64,000 nucleotides of DNA from Streptomyces paludis (GTDB taxonomy: Bacteria; Actinomycetota; Actinomycetes; Streptomycetales; Streptomycetaceae), in contig NZ_CP031194.1 of NCBI RefSeq assembly GCF_003344965.1, positions 2,356,001-2,420,000 on the forward strand, given 5' to 3'. The notes below the pieces were generated by a model that was not told the origin of the DNA, made no database searches, and saw only the letters and a list, made by a program, of their open reading frames with translations. The first letter of the stretch is position 1; every line of letters starts with the position of its first letter. Position numbers and translations under genes: made by a program. Below, piece after piece: positions 18,158-25,693 of the stretch.

Positions 18158-18202
18158 GGCGTAAGGCCGTGCGCCTTACGCCTTACGGCCTTACGCCTTA
18201 CG
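18158..18202. repeat. GCCTTACG tandem repeats with alternative hairpins, between convergent genes
   Basis: Four GCCTTACG copies (starting 18173, 18180, 18188, 18195) follow one inverse copy GGCGTAAGGC at 18158-18167. The inverse copy can pair with the first repeat (18173-18182) or with a later one (18188-18197), and GTAAGGCCGT at 18161-18170 can pair with 18185-18194, so mutually exclusive hairpins form. It should terminate the regulator gene on one strand and the phosphatase gene, whose TAA lies inside, on the other. Confidence 0.65.
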
Positions 18203-18794
18203 GCGTGAGGTGCCCGGTGTCGTTCCACACGTGGATCGCGGTGTTGCCGTACGCCCAGCCGAGCACCGACAGCGAGGTCGGGTCGAGCCGGACGCGGGCC
18301 GCGAAGGAGATGTCCTCGCCCAGCCAGCGGGCGGCGATCACGCGCAGGATGTGGCCGTGCGCGAAGACCAGCACATCGCGGTCGGCCGAGCGCGCCCAGT
18401 CGACGACCTCGTCGGCCCGCCCGGAGACCTGCGCCAGCGTCTCGCCGTCCGGGACGCCGTCGCGCCAGATGAGCCAGTCCGGCCGGTCCGCCTTGATGTC
18501 GTCCGGCGTCATGCCCTCGTACGCGCCGTAGTCGAACTCCATCAGCGCGTCCCACGGCTCGGCCCGCTCCCCGAAGCCCGCGAGCGCGCAGGTCTCGGCG
18601 GCGCGGGCCAGGGGGCTGGTGCGTACTTCCATGTCCTTGAGGCCCGCCCAGGGCTCGCGGTGCAGCCGCTCACCGAGCAGTTTCGCGCCGCGACGCCCCT
18701 CCTCAAGGAGGGGGATGTCCGTCCTGCCGGTGTGCTTTCCGGACAGTGACCAGGCCGTCTGGCCGTGCCGGGCGAGCAGGATGCGCGGTGCCAT
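18198..18794 (-). CDS. Histidine phosphatase family protein
   Basis: A 198-residue phosphoglycerate-mutase-like phosphatase. The catalytic LARHGQT is at residues 6-12, a second basic residue in [12 protein letters not shown], the acidic proton donor region [11 protein letters not shown] and the second His in [11 protein letters not shown]. The ATG at 18794 places RHG at the expected position; the longer in-frame start adds 25 atypical residues. The substrate could be a sugar phosphate, an acid-phosphatase substrate or a cofactor precursor. Confidence 0.88.
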   Translation of the reverse strand: MAPRILLARHGQTAWSLSGKHTGRTDIPLLEEGRRGAKLLGERLHREPWAGLKDMEVRTSPLARAAETCALAGFGERAEPWDALMEFDYGAYEGMTPDDIKADRPDWLIWRDGVPDGETLAQVSGRADEVVDWARSADRDVLVFAHGHILRVIAARWLGEDISFAARVRLDPTSLSVLGWAYGNTAIHVWNDTGHLTP

Positions 18795-19026
18795 GGTGGT
18801 ACTCCCTGAGTTCAATACGGGTGCACCTACGGGTGCCGTTCCATCATCACGCACCTGAATAAGAGGCAACCTTCAGGGGGATACGGACGTCCCTCATGGC
18901 AGCCGGAAAGTGTCCCAGCCGTACAGCCGATCGAGACACCACCCGGCCGGGGGGGCGTGAGCGCCTACACCGTACGGTTGAACGTCGGCCGACCGCTGCA
19001 CGAAAACATGATGGAGACCGTCCCGA

Positions 19027-20088
19027 ATGCCGTACAGCGCCAGCGCGACCAGCGGACCGCTGCCCAGCCCGGGTCCCAGGACCCTGCCCCGCTGGTGGAC
19101 CGAACTGCTCCTGATAGTCGTGGTGTACGGCGCGTACTCGGGCGGCCGGCTGCTGGCCCGTGGCGATGTGTCGACGGCGGTCGATCACGGGCTGGCGATC
19201 CTGCGCATAGAGAAGATGTTCCTCCTCAACGCCGAGCACCCGCTCAACCGGCTCTTCACCAGCACCCCGGCGATCGGGATACCCGCCGACTTCATCTATG
19301 CCTCGCTGCACTATCTCGTCACTCCGGCCGTGCTGATCTGGATCTTCCGCCGCCGGCCCGCCGCCTACCGGGCGGCCCGTACCTGGCTGATGCTCTCCAC
19401 GCTCCTCGGCCTCGTCGGCTTCACCCTCCTGCCCACCTGCCCGCCCCGGCTGCTCGACGCCGGGCACGGGTTCGTCGACACGATGGCGCAGTACAGCTCG
19501 TACGGCTGGTGGGGCGCCGAGGCGAGCGCGCCGCGCGGGCTCGGCGGTATGACCAACCAGTACGCGGCGATGCCGAGCCTGCACGTCGGCTGGGCCCTGT
19601 GGTGCGGGCTGCTGCTGTGGAGGCACGCCCGTACGCCGCTGGTCCGGTGGCTGGGCCTGGCGTATCCGCTGCTGATCACGGTGGTGGTGATGGGGACCGC
19701 CAACCACTACTTCCTGGACGCGGTCGCGGGCTGCGCGGTGATGGGCCTGGGCGCGCTGCTGACCGCGCCGGGGATGCGCGCGGCGGCCCGCGCGCGGGCC
19801 TGGGCGGGGACCAGGACCGGAGCCACTTCCGGTGCCCGGGTGACGACGGAGAACACCGCCGCGCAGGGCGTGCCGTCCGCGTCGCCGGCACGGTCGTCCA
19901 CAGCCTCCGCCCCGCGTTCCGCCCCGATTGTCAGTGCCGGATGCGAGACTTCCGCGGGTGAGCGATTCCCTGAGCAGCGGACCCGCGCCAACAGCGCCGA
20001 CGACGGCGTCAGTGGCGTCGTCAGCGGTGGCAGCGGCGATGGCAGCAGCGCCTCCGCGGCGGACGACACTCCGGCGGCGACTCGCTGA
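19027..20088 (+). CDS. PAP2-superfamily membrane phosphatase/transferase
   Basis: A 353-residue protein with about six membrane helices between residues 20 and 240. The acid-phosphatase/AUR1-type motifs are visible: YAAMPSLHVGWAL (catalytic His) and NHYFLDAVAG (second His and Asp). The amino Arg/Lys-rich motif is weak, as in inositol-phosphotransferase-like PAP2 proteins. The last 95 residues are disordered Ala/Ser/Thr-rich. Its 3' end overlaps the start of the nuclease gene by about 130 bases in another frame. Confidence 0.85.
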   Translation: MPYSASATSGPLPSPGPRTLPRWWTELLLIVVVYGAYSGGRLLARGDVSTAVDHGLAILRIEKMFLLNAEHPLNRLFTSTPAIGIPADFIYASLHYLVTPAVLIWIFRRRPAAYRAARTWLMLSTLLGLVGFTLLPTCPPRLLDAGHGFVDTMAQYSSYGWWGAEASAPRGLGGMTNQYAAMPSLHVGWALWCGLLLWRHARTPLVRWLGLAYPLLITVVVMGTANHYFLDAVAGCAVMGLGALLTAPGMRAAARARAWAGTRTGATSGARVTTENTAAQGVPSASPARSSTASAPRSAPIVSAGCETSAGERFPEQRTRANSADDGVSGVVSGGSGDGSSASAADDTPAATR

Positions 20089-21223
20089 GCTGCGCGGTCC
20101 CGCCGTCGCGCCGCATCCGCTGGACGCCCGCGCGCTGGCCGCCCTCGCCGCCAACCCCGGCTGCCGGCGGCGCGCCCTGCTGGACGGCGCCGGGGTCGAC
20201 AAGTCGGCGCTCGCGGCGGCGCTCGGCTCGCCCGCGCCGTTCGGCCAGTCCCAGTTCGCCTTCATGCGCGGGAACGCGTTCGAGGCGAAGGTCAAGGCCG
20301 ACGGCGGTACGGAGCTGATGCGCCTCCTCGCCGAGCGCCTCGGCGACGGGGTCCCGGCGCCCGAGCCCGGCGAGGTGCTCGTCCCCGACCTCTCGGCGGC
20401 CGGTCCCGAGGGGCGTACGGCCCGTACGGCGCTGGCCCTGCGGGAGGCCACCGAGGCGGGCGCCTGGGCGCTGCTGGACCATCCGCTGCTCGCCCTGGAG
20501 GTCGCCGGCTCGCCCGCGTATCTGGAGCCGGACGCGGTCGTGGTGCGCCCCGACGGCCGGTGGACGGTCGTGGAGATCAAGTCCTTCCCGATGATCGACG
20601 GTTCCGCCGACGCGGCGAAGGTCGGCGCGGCGGCGCGGCAGGCCGCGGTGTACGTCCTGGCCCTGGACCGGGTCGCCGCCCGCACCCGGGGCGCCGAGGT
20701 CGGTGACCGCGTCCTGCTGGTCTGCCCGATGGACTTCTCGAACCTGCCGACCGCGTCCGTCGTGGACGTACGGAAGCAGTTGTCGGTGACGCGCCGTCAA
20801 CTGGCCCGGCTGACCCGGATCGAGGACATCGCCGCCGCGCTGCCCGAGGGCACCACGTTCGATGTGGGCGCCCGCACCGGCGAGGAGCTGACCACCGCCG
20901 TCGAATCCGTCGCCGCGGCCTACGCGCCCGAGTGCCTGGCCGCCTGCGAACTGGCCTTCCACTGCCGCTCCCGGGCCCGCGAGGCGGGCGCGGTGGAGGC
21001 GCTGGGCCGGAGCGTACGGGGCGAGCTGGGCGGTCTGACGACCGTCGCCGAGGTCCTCGCGGCGGCGCACGGCGAGGCGGGCGACCCGGCCGACCCGACG
21101 GTCGCGGCGCTGCGCAGGGCGGCGGCGCTGCGGGCGGAGGCCCTGGGCTCTGCCCGGACGAAGGCCCTGGGCTCCGCCCAAGCCGATGTGACGGGCACGA
21201 CGGGGGTGGCGGCATGTCGCTGA
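19958..21223 (+). CDS. RecB/Cas4/Dna2-like PD-(D/E)XK nuclease with probable Fe-S cluster
   Basis: About 421 residues. The RecB-nuclease motifs are in order: GNAFE near residue 109, YLEPDAVVV (Asp about 192), WTVVEIKSF (Glu about 206, Lys about 208) and RQAAVYVLAL with the QxxxY motif near 228. One Cys near 69 (NPGCRRR) and three at about 326, 330 and 336 (ECLAACELAFHC) match the one-plus-three layout of the iron-sulfur cluster in Cas4, AddB and Dna2. I choose GTG at 19958, but ATG at 20039 is possible; both lie inside the PAP2 gene. It overlaps the next gene by ten bases, so they are translationally coupled. Probably a DNA end-processing enzyme. Confidence 0.75.
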   Translation: MSDSLSSGPAPTAPTTASVASSAVAAAMAAAPPRRTTLRRRLAELRGPAVAPHPLDARALAALAANPGCRRRALLDGAGVDKSALAAALGSPAPFGQSQFAFMRGNAFEAKVKADGGTELMRLLAERLGDGVPAPEPGEVLVPDLSAAGPEGRTARTALALREATEAGAWALLDHPLLALEVAGSPAYLEPDAVVVRPDGRWTVVEIKSFPMIDGSADAAKVGAAARQAAVYVLALDRVAARTRGAEVGDRVLLVCPMDFSNLPTASVVDVRKQLSVTRRQLARLTRIEDIAAALPEGTTFDVGARTGEELTTAVESVAAAYAPECLAACELAFHCRSRAREAGAVEALGRSVRGELGGLTTVAEVLAAAHGEAGDPADPTVAALRRAAALRAEALGSARTKALGSAQADVTGTTGVAACR

Positions 21224-22791
21224 TCGGCACCCTGGCCCGGCTGGAGGCGGTGCACAGCGGGCGGGCCCAGCCGCTGGCCACCGTCCGGCACCGCCGTATC
21301 TCCGACCGGCCGCTCGTGCTCGTCCCGCTCAGCACCTCGGGCGAGGCCGGCGCCCCGCTCGGCGCGCTCGTCGGTACGGACCGGGACGCGCCCCGGCTGC
21401 TCGCGGTCGCGCAGCCGCGCGACCGCGATCTGCGGTTCGCGTTCCTCGGTGAGCTGGCCGAGGCCGTCCTGCCGCATCTGGACGCCCACGCCGATGTCGT
21501 CGAGCCCGCCGAGCGGAACGAGACCGACCCGGAGACCGGCAAGCGGGTCAAGGTCGAGGTCGAGCTGTGCGTGGACGCGCCGCAGCTGATCGTGCCGAGC
21601 CGGCCCGGTATCGACTTCGTCCGGCTGCTGGGCCGGTCCATGCGGTTCCGCCGCACCGCCGAGGACGACCCGGACGCGCCGTACCCCGCGCCCCCGCGCG
21701 TGCCGCTGCTCGGCCGCTGGCTCACGCACTACGGCGAGCGCGCCCGGGTGCCCGGGTCGTCCCTGCTGCTCGCGACGACCGATCTGCTCAACCGGCACTG
21801 GGCGACCGGCCAGTCCAGCCTGGAGGACCAGCACCTCGGCGCGCTGCTCGCCTGGCTCGACGCCCCGGCGGGAGCCTCCGGCGCGGAGGCCGCGCTCCAC
21901 GCGGAGCTGGACCGGGACCGGGAGGGCCAGTTGCGGTGCCCGCCCGCGGGCCCGGCGACGGACCCCGCCTTCGACAACCGGCTGCTGGCCCCGGCCATCG
22001 AAGCGTACGACCGCGCCCGCCAGGCGCTCGCGGCGGCCGAGGACGGACCGGGCGCGGAGGAGCAGCTCGCCCGGCTGACCGCGGCGGAGCGGCGGATCCG
22101 CGAGCTGCTGGCCGCCGTCATGCGGCCGACCTGGGACGCGGTCTGGCACAGCCTCGACCTGCTGCGGGAGCTGCCGGAGGGGCCGCGCGTCGGCGACCGC
22201 TGGACCCGCGACCGCTGGTCCTTCACCGGCCACCGCGACCGGGTCCGCGCGGGCGAGCCGCCGCAGCCGCGCCACGACGACGCGGTCACGGCCGCGCAGA
22301 AGCTGGCGTCCCGCGAGACGGCGCAGGCGCAGCTGGACGCCCAGGAGGCGCTGGACGATCCGCTGGTGCTGGCGGGCCGCCGGCTCTCCGGCGAGGCGTT
22401 CCTCTGCGAGGTGACGGAGGCCGTCATGGCCTACACCGAGACCAAACGCCCGAGCCCCCGGCCTCTCCTGACCGTCCGCACCGACGACGACCCGAGGCTG
22501 ACCGCCGGCACAAAGGTCTACCGCTCCCTGGACGGCAAGCCCCAGTCCGCGGAGTTCGTCCACGCAGTGCCCGCCGACGGCGTGCTCGTCCTGCGGCTGC
22601 TGGACCGCATGGGCCGCGGCCGGGAACCGGCCCCGGGCTCCGTGCCGGCCAAGGGCGACCGCATCGCCTGGACCCTCTTCGAGCACGACCAGCGCGGGGG
22701 CCCGAAGCTCCCGGCTCCGGAGGAGACCCCCTGGACCCATGGCGGCCCGCCGGCACCGCCGGGAGACGCGCTTCCCGGCGTGGGGCCGTAA
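21214..22791 (+). CDS. Unknown coiled-coil protein in the nuclease-helicase operon
   Basis: A 525-residue soluble protein with no domain I recognise by name. Residues 1-215 are mixed alpha/beta; 261-320 form a long amphipathic helix pair (AIEAYDRARQALAAAEDG ... AAERRIRELLAAVM); another helical run spans 354-400; 417-490 read like a small beta-barrel (AGTKVYRSLDGKPQ, DGVLVLRLL, KGDRIAWTLFE). Helices followed by a barrel, directly upstream of the helicase gene, resemble the stalk and 1B barrel of SF1B helicases. It starts inside the nuclease gene and lies in the same frame as the helicase, with one TAA and 17 sense codons between. Confidence 0.75.
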   Translation: MSLIGTLARLEAVHSGRAQPLATVRHRRISDRPLVLVPLSTSGEAGAPLGALVGTDRDAPRLLAVAQPRDRDLRFAFLGELAEAVLPHLDAHADVVEPAERNETDPETGKRVKVEVELCVDAPQLIVPSRPGIDFVRLLGRSMRFRRTAEDDPDAPYPAPPRVPLLGRWLTHYGERARVPGSSLLLATTDLLNRHWATGQSSLEDQHLGALLAWLDAPAGASGAEAALHAELDRDREGQLRCPPAGPATDPAFDNRLLAPAIEAYDRARQALAAAEDGPGAEEQLARLTAAERRIRELLAAVMRPTWDAVWHSLDLLRELPEGPRVGDRWTRDRWSFTGHRDRVRAGEPPQPRHDDAVTAAQKLASRETAQAQLDAQEALDDPLVLAGRRLSGEAFLCEVTEAVMAYTETKRPSPRPLLTVRTDDDPRLTAGTKVYRSLDGKPQSAEFVHAVPADGVLVLRLLDRMGRGREPAPGSVPAKGDRIAWTLFEHDQRGGPKLPAPEETPWTHGGPPAPPGDALPGVGP

Positions 22792-22842
22792 AAAACACCA
22801 AGCCCTTCCCCGAACCCGAACCGACCACGCCCCGGAGCCCAG

Positions 22843-24192
22843 ATGCCCCCGACCGCCCCTGCCGGCCCCGCCGATCCCGCCGTCGCCGCCGGTCTCGCGA
22901 CCGAGGCGATCCTCCGCGACACGCTCCACAGCCCCCACCGCGGCATCGTCGTCGACTCGCCGCCCGGGGCCGGGAAGTCGACGCTCGTCGTGCGGGCCGC
23001 GCTGGAGCTGGCGGCGGCCGGGCGCCCGCTGATGGTCGTCGCGCAGACGAACGCGCAGGTGGACGATCTCGTCGTGCGGCTCGCGGAGAAGAACGCCGAA
23101 CTGCCGGTCGGCCGACTGCACAGCAATGACGCCGATCCGTACGACAAGGCGCTGGACGCGCTGCCCTCCGTACGGAAGTCGGCGAAGGCCGCGGACCTCG
23201 CGGGGCTGGACGTCGTCGTGTCGACGGCCGCGAAGTGGGCGCATGTGCGGGTAACCGAGCCCTGGCGGCACGCGATCGTGGACGAGGCGTACCAGATGCG
23301 GTCGGACGCGCTGCTCGCCGTCGCGGGGCTCTTCGAGCGCGCGCTGTTCGTGGGGGACCCGGGCCAGCTGGACCCGTTCAGCGTGGTGGGCGCGGACCAG
23401 TGGGCGGGGCTGTCCTACGACCCGTCGGCGAGCGCCGTGTCGACGCTCCTGGCGCACAACCCGGAGCTGCCGCAGCACCGGCTGCCCGTCTCGTGGCGGC
23501 TGCCCGCGTCGGCCGCGCCGCTGGTGTCGGGCGCGTTCTATCCGTACACCCCGTTCCGCAGCGGTACGGGCCCGGGCGACCGGCGGCTCGCGTTCGGGGT
23601 GGCGTCGGACGGTTCGGGCCCGGACCGGGTGCTGGACGAGGCGGCCGAGTCGGGCTGGGGCCTGCTGGAACTGCCGGCCCGGCACACACCCCGTACGGAC
23701 CCGGAGGCGGTACGGGCGGTGGCCCAGGTCGTGCGCAGACTGCTGGACCGGGGCGCGGCGGCGACGAGCGAGCGGTCGCCGGATCCGGTGCCGGTGACGG
23801 CGGACCGGATCGCGGTCGGCACGGCCCACCGCGACCAGGCGGCGGCGGTCCGCGCGGCGCTGGCCGGGCTGGGGGTGAGCGGGGTGGCGGTGGACACGGC
23901 GAACCGGCTCCAGGGCCGCGAGTTCGATGTGACGGTCGTGCTGCACCCCCTCTCGGGCCGCCCGGACGCGACGGCATTCCATCTGGAGACGGGCCGGCTC
24001 TGCGTCCTCGCCTCCCGGCACCGCCACGCCTGCGTCGTGGTCTGCCGCGCGGGCGTCGCGGAGCTGCTCGACGAACACCCGTCGACGGAGCCGGTCCAGC
24101 TGGGCGTGACGGTGAAGTTCCCGGACGGCTGGGAGGCCAACCACGCGGTCCTGGCGGAACTCGCCGAACACCGCGTGAGCTGGCGTCCGTAA
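22843..24192 (+). CDS. SF1B (Upf1/Dna2-like) DNA helicase
   Basis: A 449-residue helicase core. Walker A is DSPPGAGKST (about 38-47), motif Ia VVAQTNAQVDDL, Walker B IVDEA (145-149), motif III LFVGDPGQLDP (168-178), motif IV SWRLP, motif V DTANRLQGREFD (351-362) and motif VI ASRHRHA (390-396). The motif spacing fits the Dna2/Upf1 branch but the 1B barrel and stalk usually inserted or preceding are missing, which the upstream protein may supply. With the nuclease two genes upstream the operon contains every catalytic part of a Dna2-type nuclease-helicase. Role is probably DNA repair, replication-fork processing or defence. Confidence 0.85.
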   Translation: MPPTAPAGPADPAVAAGLATEAILRDTLHSPHRGIVVDSPPGAGKSTLVVRAALELAAAGRPLMVVAQTNAQVDDLVVRLAEKNAELPVGRLHSNDADPYDKALDALPSVRKSAKAADLAGLDVVVSTAAKWAHVRVTEPWRHAIVDEAYQMRSDALLAVAGLFERALFVGDPGQLDPFSVVGADQWAGLSYDPSASAVSTLLAHNPELPQHRLPVSWRLPASAAPLVSGAFYPYTPFRSGTGPGDRRLAFGVASDGSGPDRVLDEAAESGWGLLELPARHTPRTDPEAVRAVAQVVRRLLDRGAAATSERSPDPVPVTADRIAVGTAHRDQAAAVRAALAGLGVSGVAVDTANRLQGREFDVTVVLHPLSGRPDATAFHLETGRLCVLASRHRHACVVVCRAGVAELLDEHPSTEPVQLGVTVKFPDGWEANHAVLAELAEHRVSWRP

Positions 24193-24299
24193 GCGGAACC
24201 GAGGCCCGGACCCGGCCGGATCCGGAGGCCCCCTTGCGCCGGGTTGGACAATGGACGGTGGCCCATGGGGCCGGTACCCGTACGAGCAGGAGGAACCAC

Positions 24300-24662
24300 A
24301 TGGCGGATGCCGAGCGGAGTGAGCGGCGGACGCGTCCCGCGCCGCTGCTCTTCGAGCCGTCGGAGGCGGCCGCCGATCCGGAGCACTTCTTCGATCTGGA
24401 ATCCATCGAGGATCCGGCCGAGCTGCTGTCCCGCGCGACCGAGCTGACGCTCGCGTTCCGGGCGGCGACGGACCGGGCGGTGGAGTTCCAGGCCGTGGCC
24501 GCGGCCCAGCTCGCGGATCCGCGGCGGTTCGACCGGCTGACGACCGCGGACATCGCGCTGCGCGCGGAGTGGACCGAGGACTACGCGAAGAAGATGGTCG
24601 AGTTCGGCCGGGAGCTGCTCAGCGGCGAGGGCGGGGCGGGCGGGGCCGCGAACGGGCGTTGA
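24300..24662 (+). CDS. Small acidic protein of unknown function
   Basis: A 120-residue, mostly alpha-helical acidic protein beginning MADAERSERRTRPAPLLFEP. A perfect AGGAGG lies six bases upstream of the ATG. The central part (ELLSRATELTLAFRAATDRA, VEFQAVAAAQLADPRRFDRL) looks like a helical bundle. I recognise it as a conserved streptomycete type without assigned function. It follows the helicase gene by 107 bases and may belong to the same locus, but it could have its own promoter. Confidence 0.7.
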   Translation: MADAERSERRTRPAPLLFEPSEAAADPEHFFDLESIEDPAELLSRATELTLAFRAATDRAVEFQAVAAAQLADPRRFDRLTTADIALRAEWTEDYAKKMVEFGRELLSGEGGAGGAANGR

Positions 24663-24751
24663 GCGGGGGCCGCACCCGGGAGGGGCGGCGGACCGGTGGG
24701 CGCGAGGGCGGCGGCCGGTAGGCGCGGCAAACCGGTGCGCGCGCCAGCCGC

Positions 24752-24767
24752 CTGGCATATGCCGGGG
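24752..24767. promoter_or_regulatory. TGGCATATGCC palindrome, copy 1
   Basis: The near-palindrome CTGGCATATGCCGG lies about 90 bases upstream of the gene at 24854. A perfect version, CTGGCATATGCCAG, occurs at 34897-34910 in front of the IclR regulator, suggesting a shared regulator. Confidence 0.35.
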
Positions 24768-24853
24768 CGCAGGTTACGCGCATGCGTACCGTCCCGTCCC
24801 GGTTTTCGGAAACTCTCGGGAGCAGGATCGTCACTCCCGGTAGACATGAACGT

Positions 24854-25438
24854 ATGAGCGCATGGCTGCGAGACGAATCCCCCCACCGTCGCCCCGACAT
24901 CCTCGGCCTTCTCCGTGACGAGAGCCGCCACCAGACCGCCTACGTCACCCCCGCCGGAGCCGAGTGGCTGGCGTCCGCCGGACCGTACCCCCGCGCGACC
25001 CGTTCCCTCTGGGCCGCCCGGCCCGCCGCGCCGAGTGTGCTGCCGTGCGGCTCCGCCTTCGACGTGGTGAGCGCCCCGGTCGTGTTCGGCCGCCGGATGC
25101 TGGACCGGCTGTGGTGCGACGGGCCCGGCTCGGGGCCGGTCGCCGAGCACCGGAGCCGTACGCTCCTGTTCGCCGCGCCGGGCACCGCGCAGCGGCTGCC
25201 GTCGCTGCTGTCCTGGGAGGAGTGGGGCAGCGGCCGGGGCAGCGCGCCGCCGCCGCTGCTCTGCCACGGCGCCGGTGACGCCGTGACCGTACCGCCGCTG
25301 ACGCCGGGCCCGGCGGCGGGTCCGCGCTGGCTGGTCGCCCCCGACACCCGGCATCCATGGCTGCCCGGCCCCGAGGTGCTGCTCTGGGCGTGCGTACGGG
25401 CCGCGCGGGCCGCCGCGCGTACCGCCCTGACCACCTGA
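24854..25438 (+). CDS. Short primase/polymerase-like protein of unknown function
   Basis: A 194-residue protein of the type labelled bifunctional DNA primase/polymerase in Streptomyces. It shows FDVVSAPVVFGRRMLDRLW, RTLLFAAPGTAQRLPSLLSW, PPLLCHGAGDAVTVP and a WLVAPDTRHPWLPGPEVLLW ending. These follow the order of prim-pol amino domains, but I do not see the paired catalytic aspartates, so it is probably not a polymerase. The start ATG is at 24854. A palindrome sits upstream, and tRNA-Lys follows downstream. Confidence 0.65.
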   Translation: MSAWLRDESPHRRPDILGLLRDESRHQTAYVTPAGAEWLASAGPYPRATRSLWAARPAAPSVLPCGSAFDVVSAPVVFGRRMLDRLWCDGPGSGPVAEHRSRTLLFAAPGTAQRLPSLLSWEEWGSGRGSAPPPLLCHGAGDAVTVPPLTPGPAAGPRWLVAPDTRHPWLPGPEVLLWACVRAARAAARTALTT

Positions 25439-25537
25439 AACGCCCCCGGAACGGCCCGGGACCGACACCCGGACGGCCCTGGCGATATCGATTTTTCCTC
25501 GCGGCGATCCGGATGCTAAGGTCTACGACGTCAGCAG

Positions 25538-25611
25538 GCGCCGCTAGCTCAGTTGGTTAGAGCAGCTGACTCTTAATCAGCGGGTCCGGGGTTCGAGTCC
25601 CTGGCGGCGCA
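25538..25611 (+). tRNA. tRNA-Lys (CTT), copy 1 of 3
   Basis: Acceptor arms GCGCCGC and GCGGCGC, discriminator A, D-arm AGCTCAGTTGGTTAGAGC, anticodon CTT in GCTGA-CTCTTAA-TCAGC, T-arm CCGGGGTTCGAGTCCCTGG. CCA is not encoded. TAAGGT at 25517-25522 is a likely -10 element 21 bases upstream. Confidence 0.96.
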
Positions 25612-25619
25612 CCGACAAC

Positions 25620-25651
25620 GAGAAGCCCCTCACCTTGGTGAGGGGCTTCTC
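25620..25651 (+). terminator. Terminator after tRNA-Lys copy 1
   Basis: A perfect 15-base stem (25620-25634 with 25637-25651) with only TT between the arms. It probably also ends the convergent protease gene. Confidence 0.85.
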
Positions 25652-25693
25652 GCGTATGCCGTATGTCACGGGGTCGGCTCGCGGCGCCGGCTG

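Noticed and set aside
20920..24171. 1083-codon open frame antisense to the nuclease-helicase operon
   Set aside because: The sense strand has complete catalytic motifs; the antisense translation is Arg/Gly/Val-rich with no fold.
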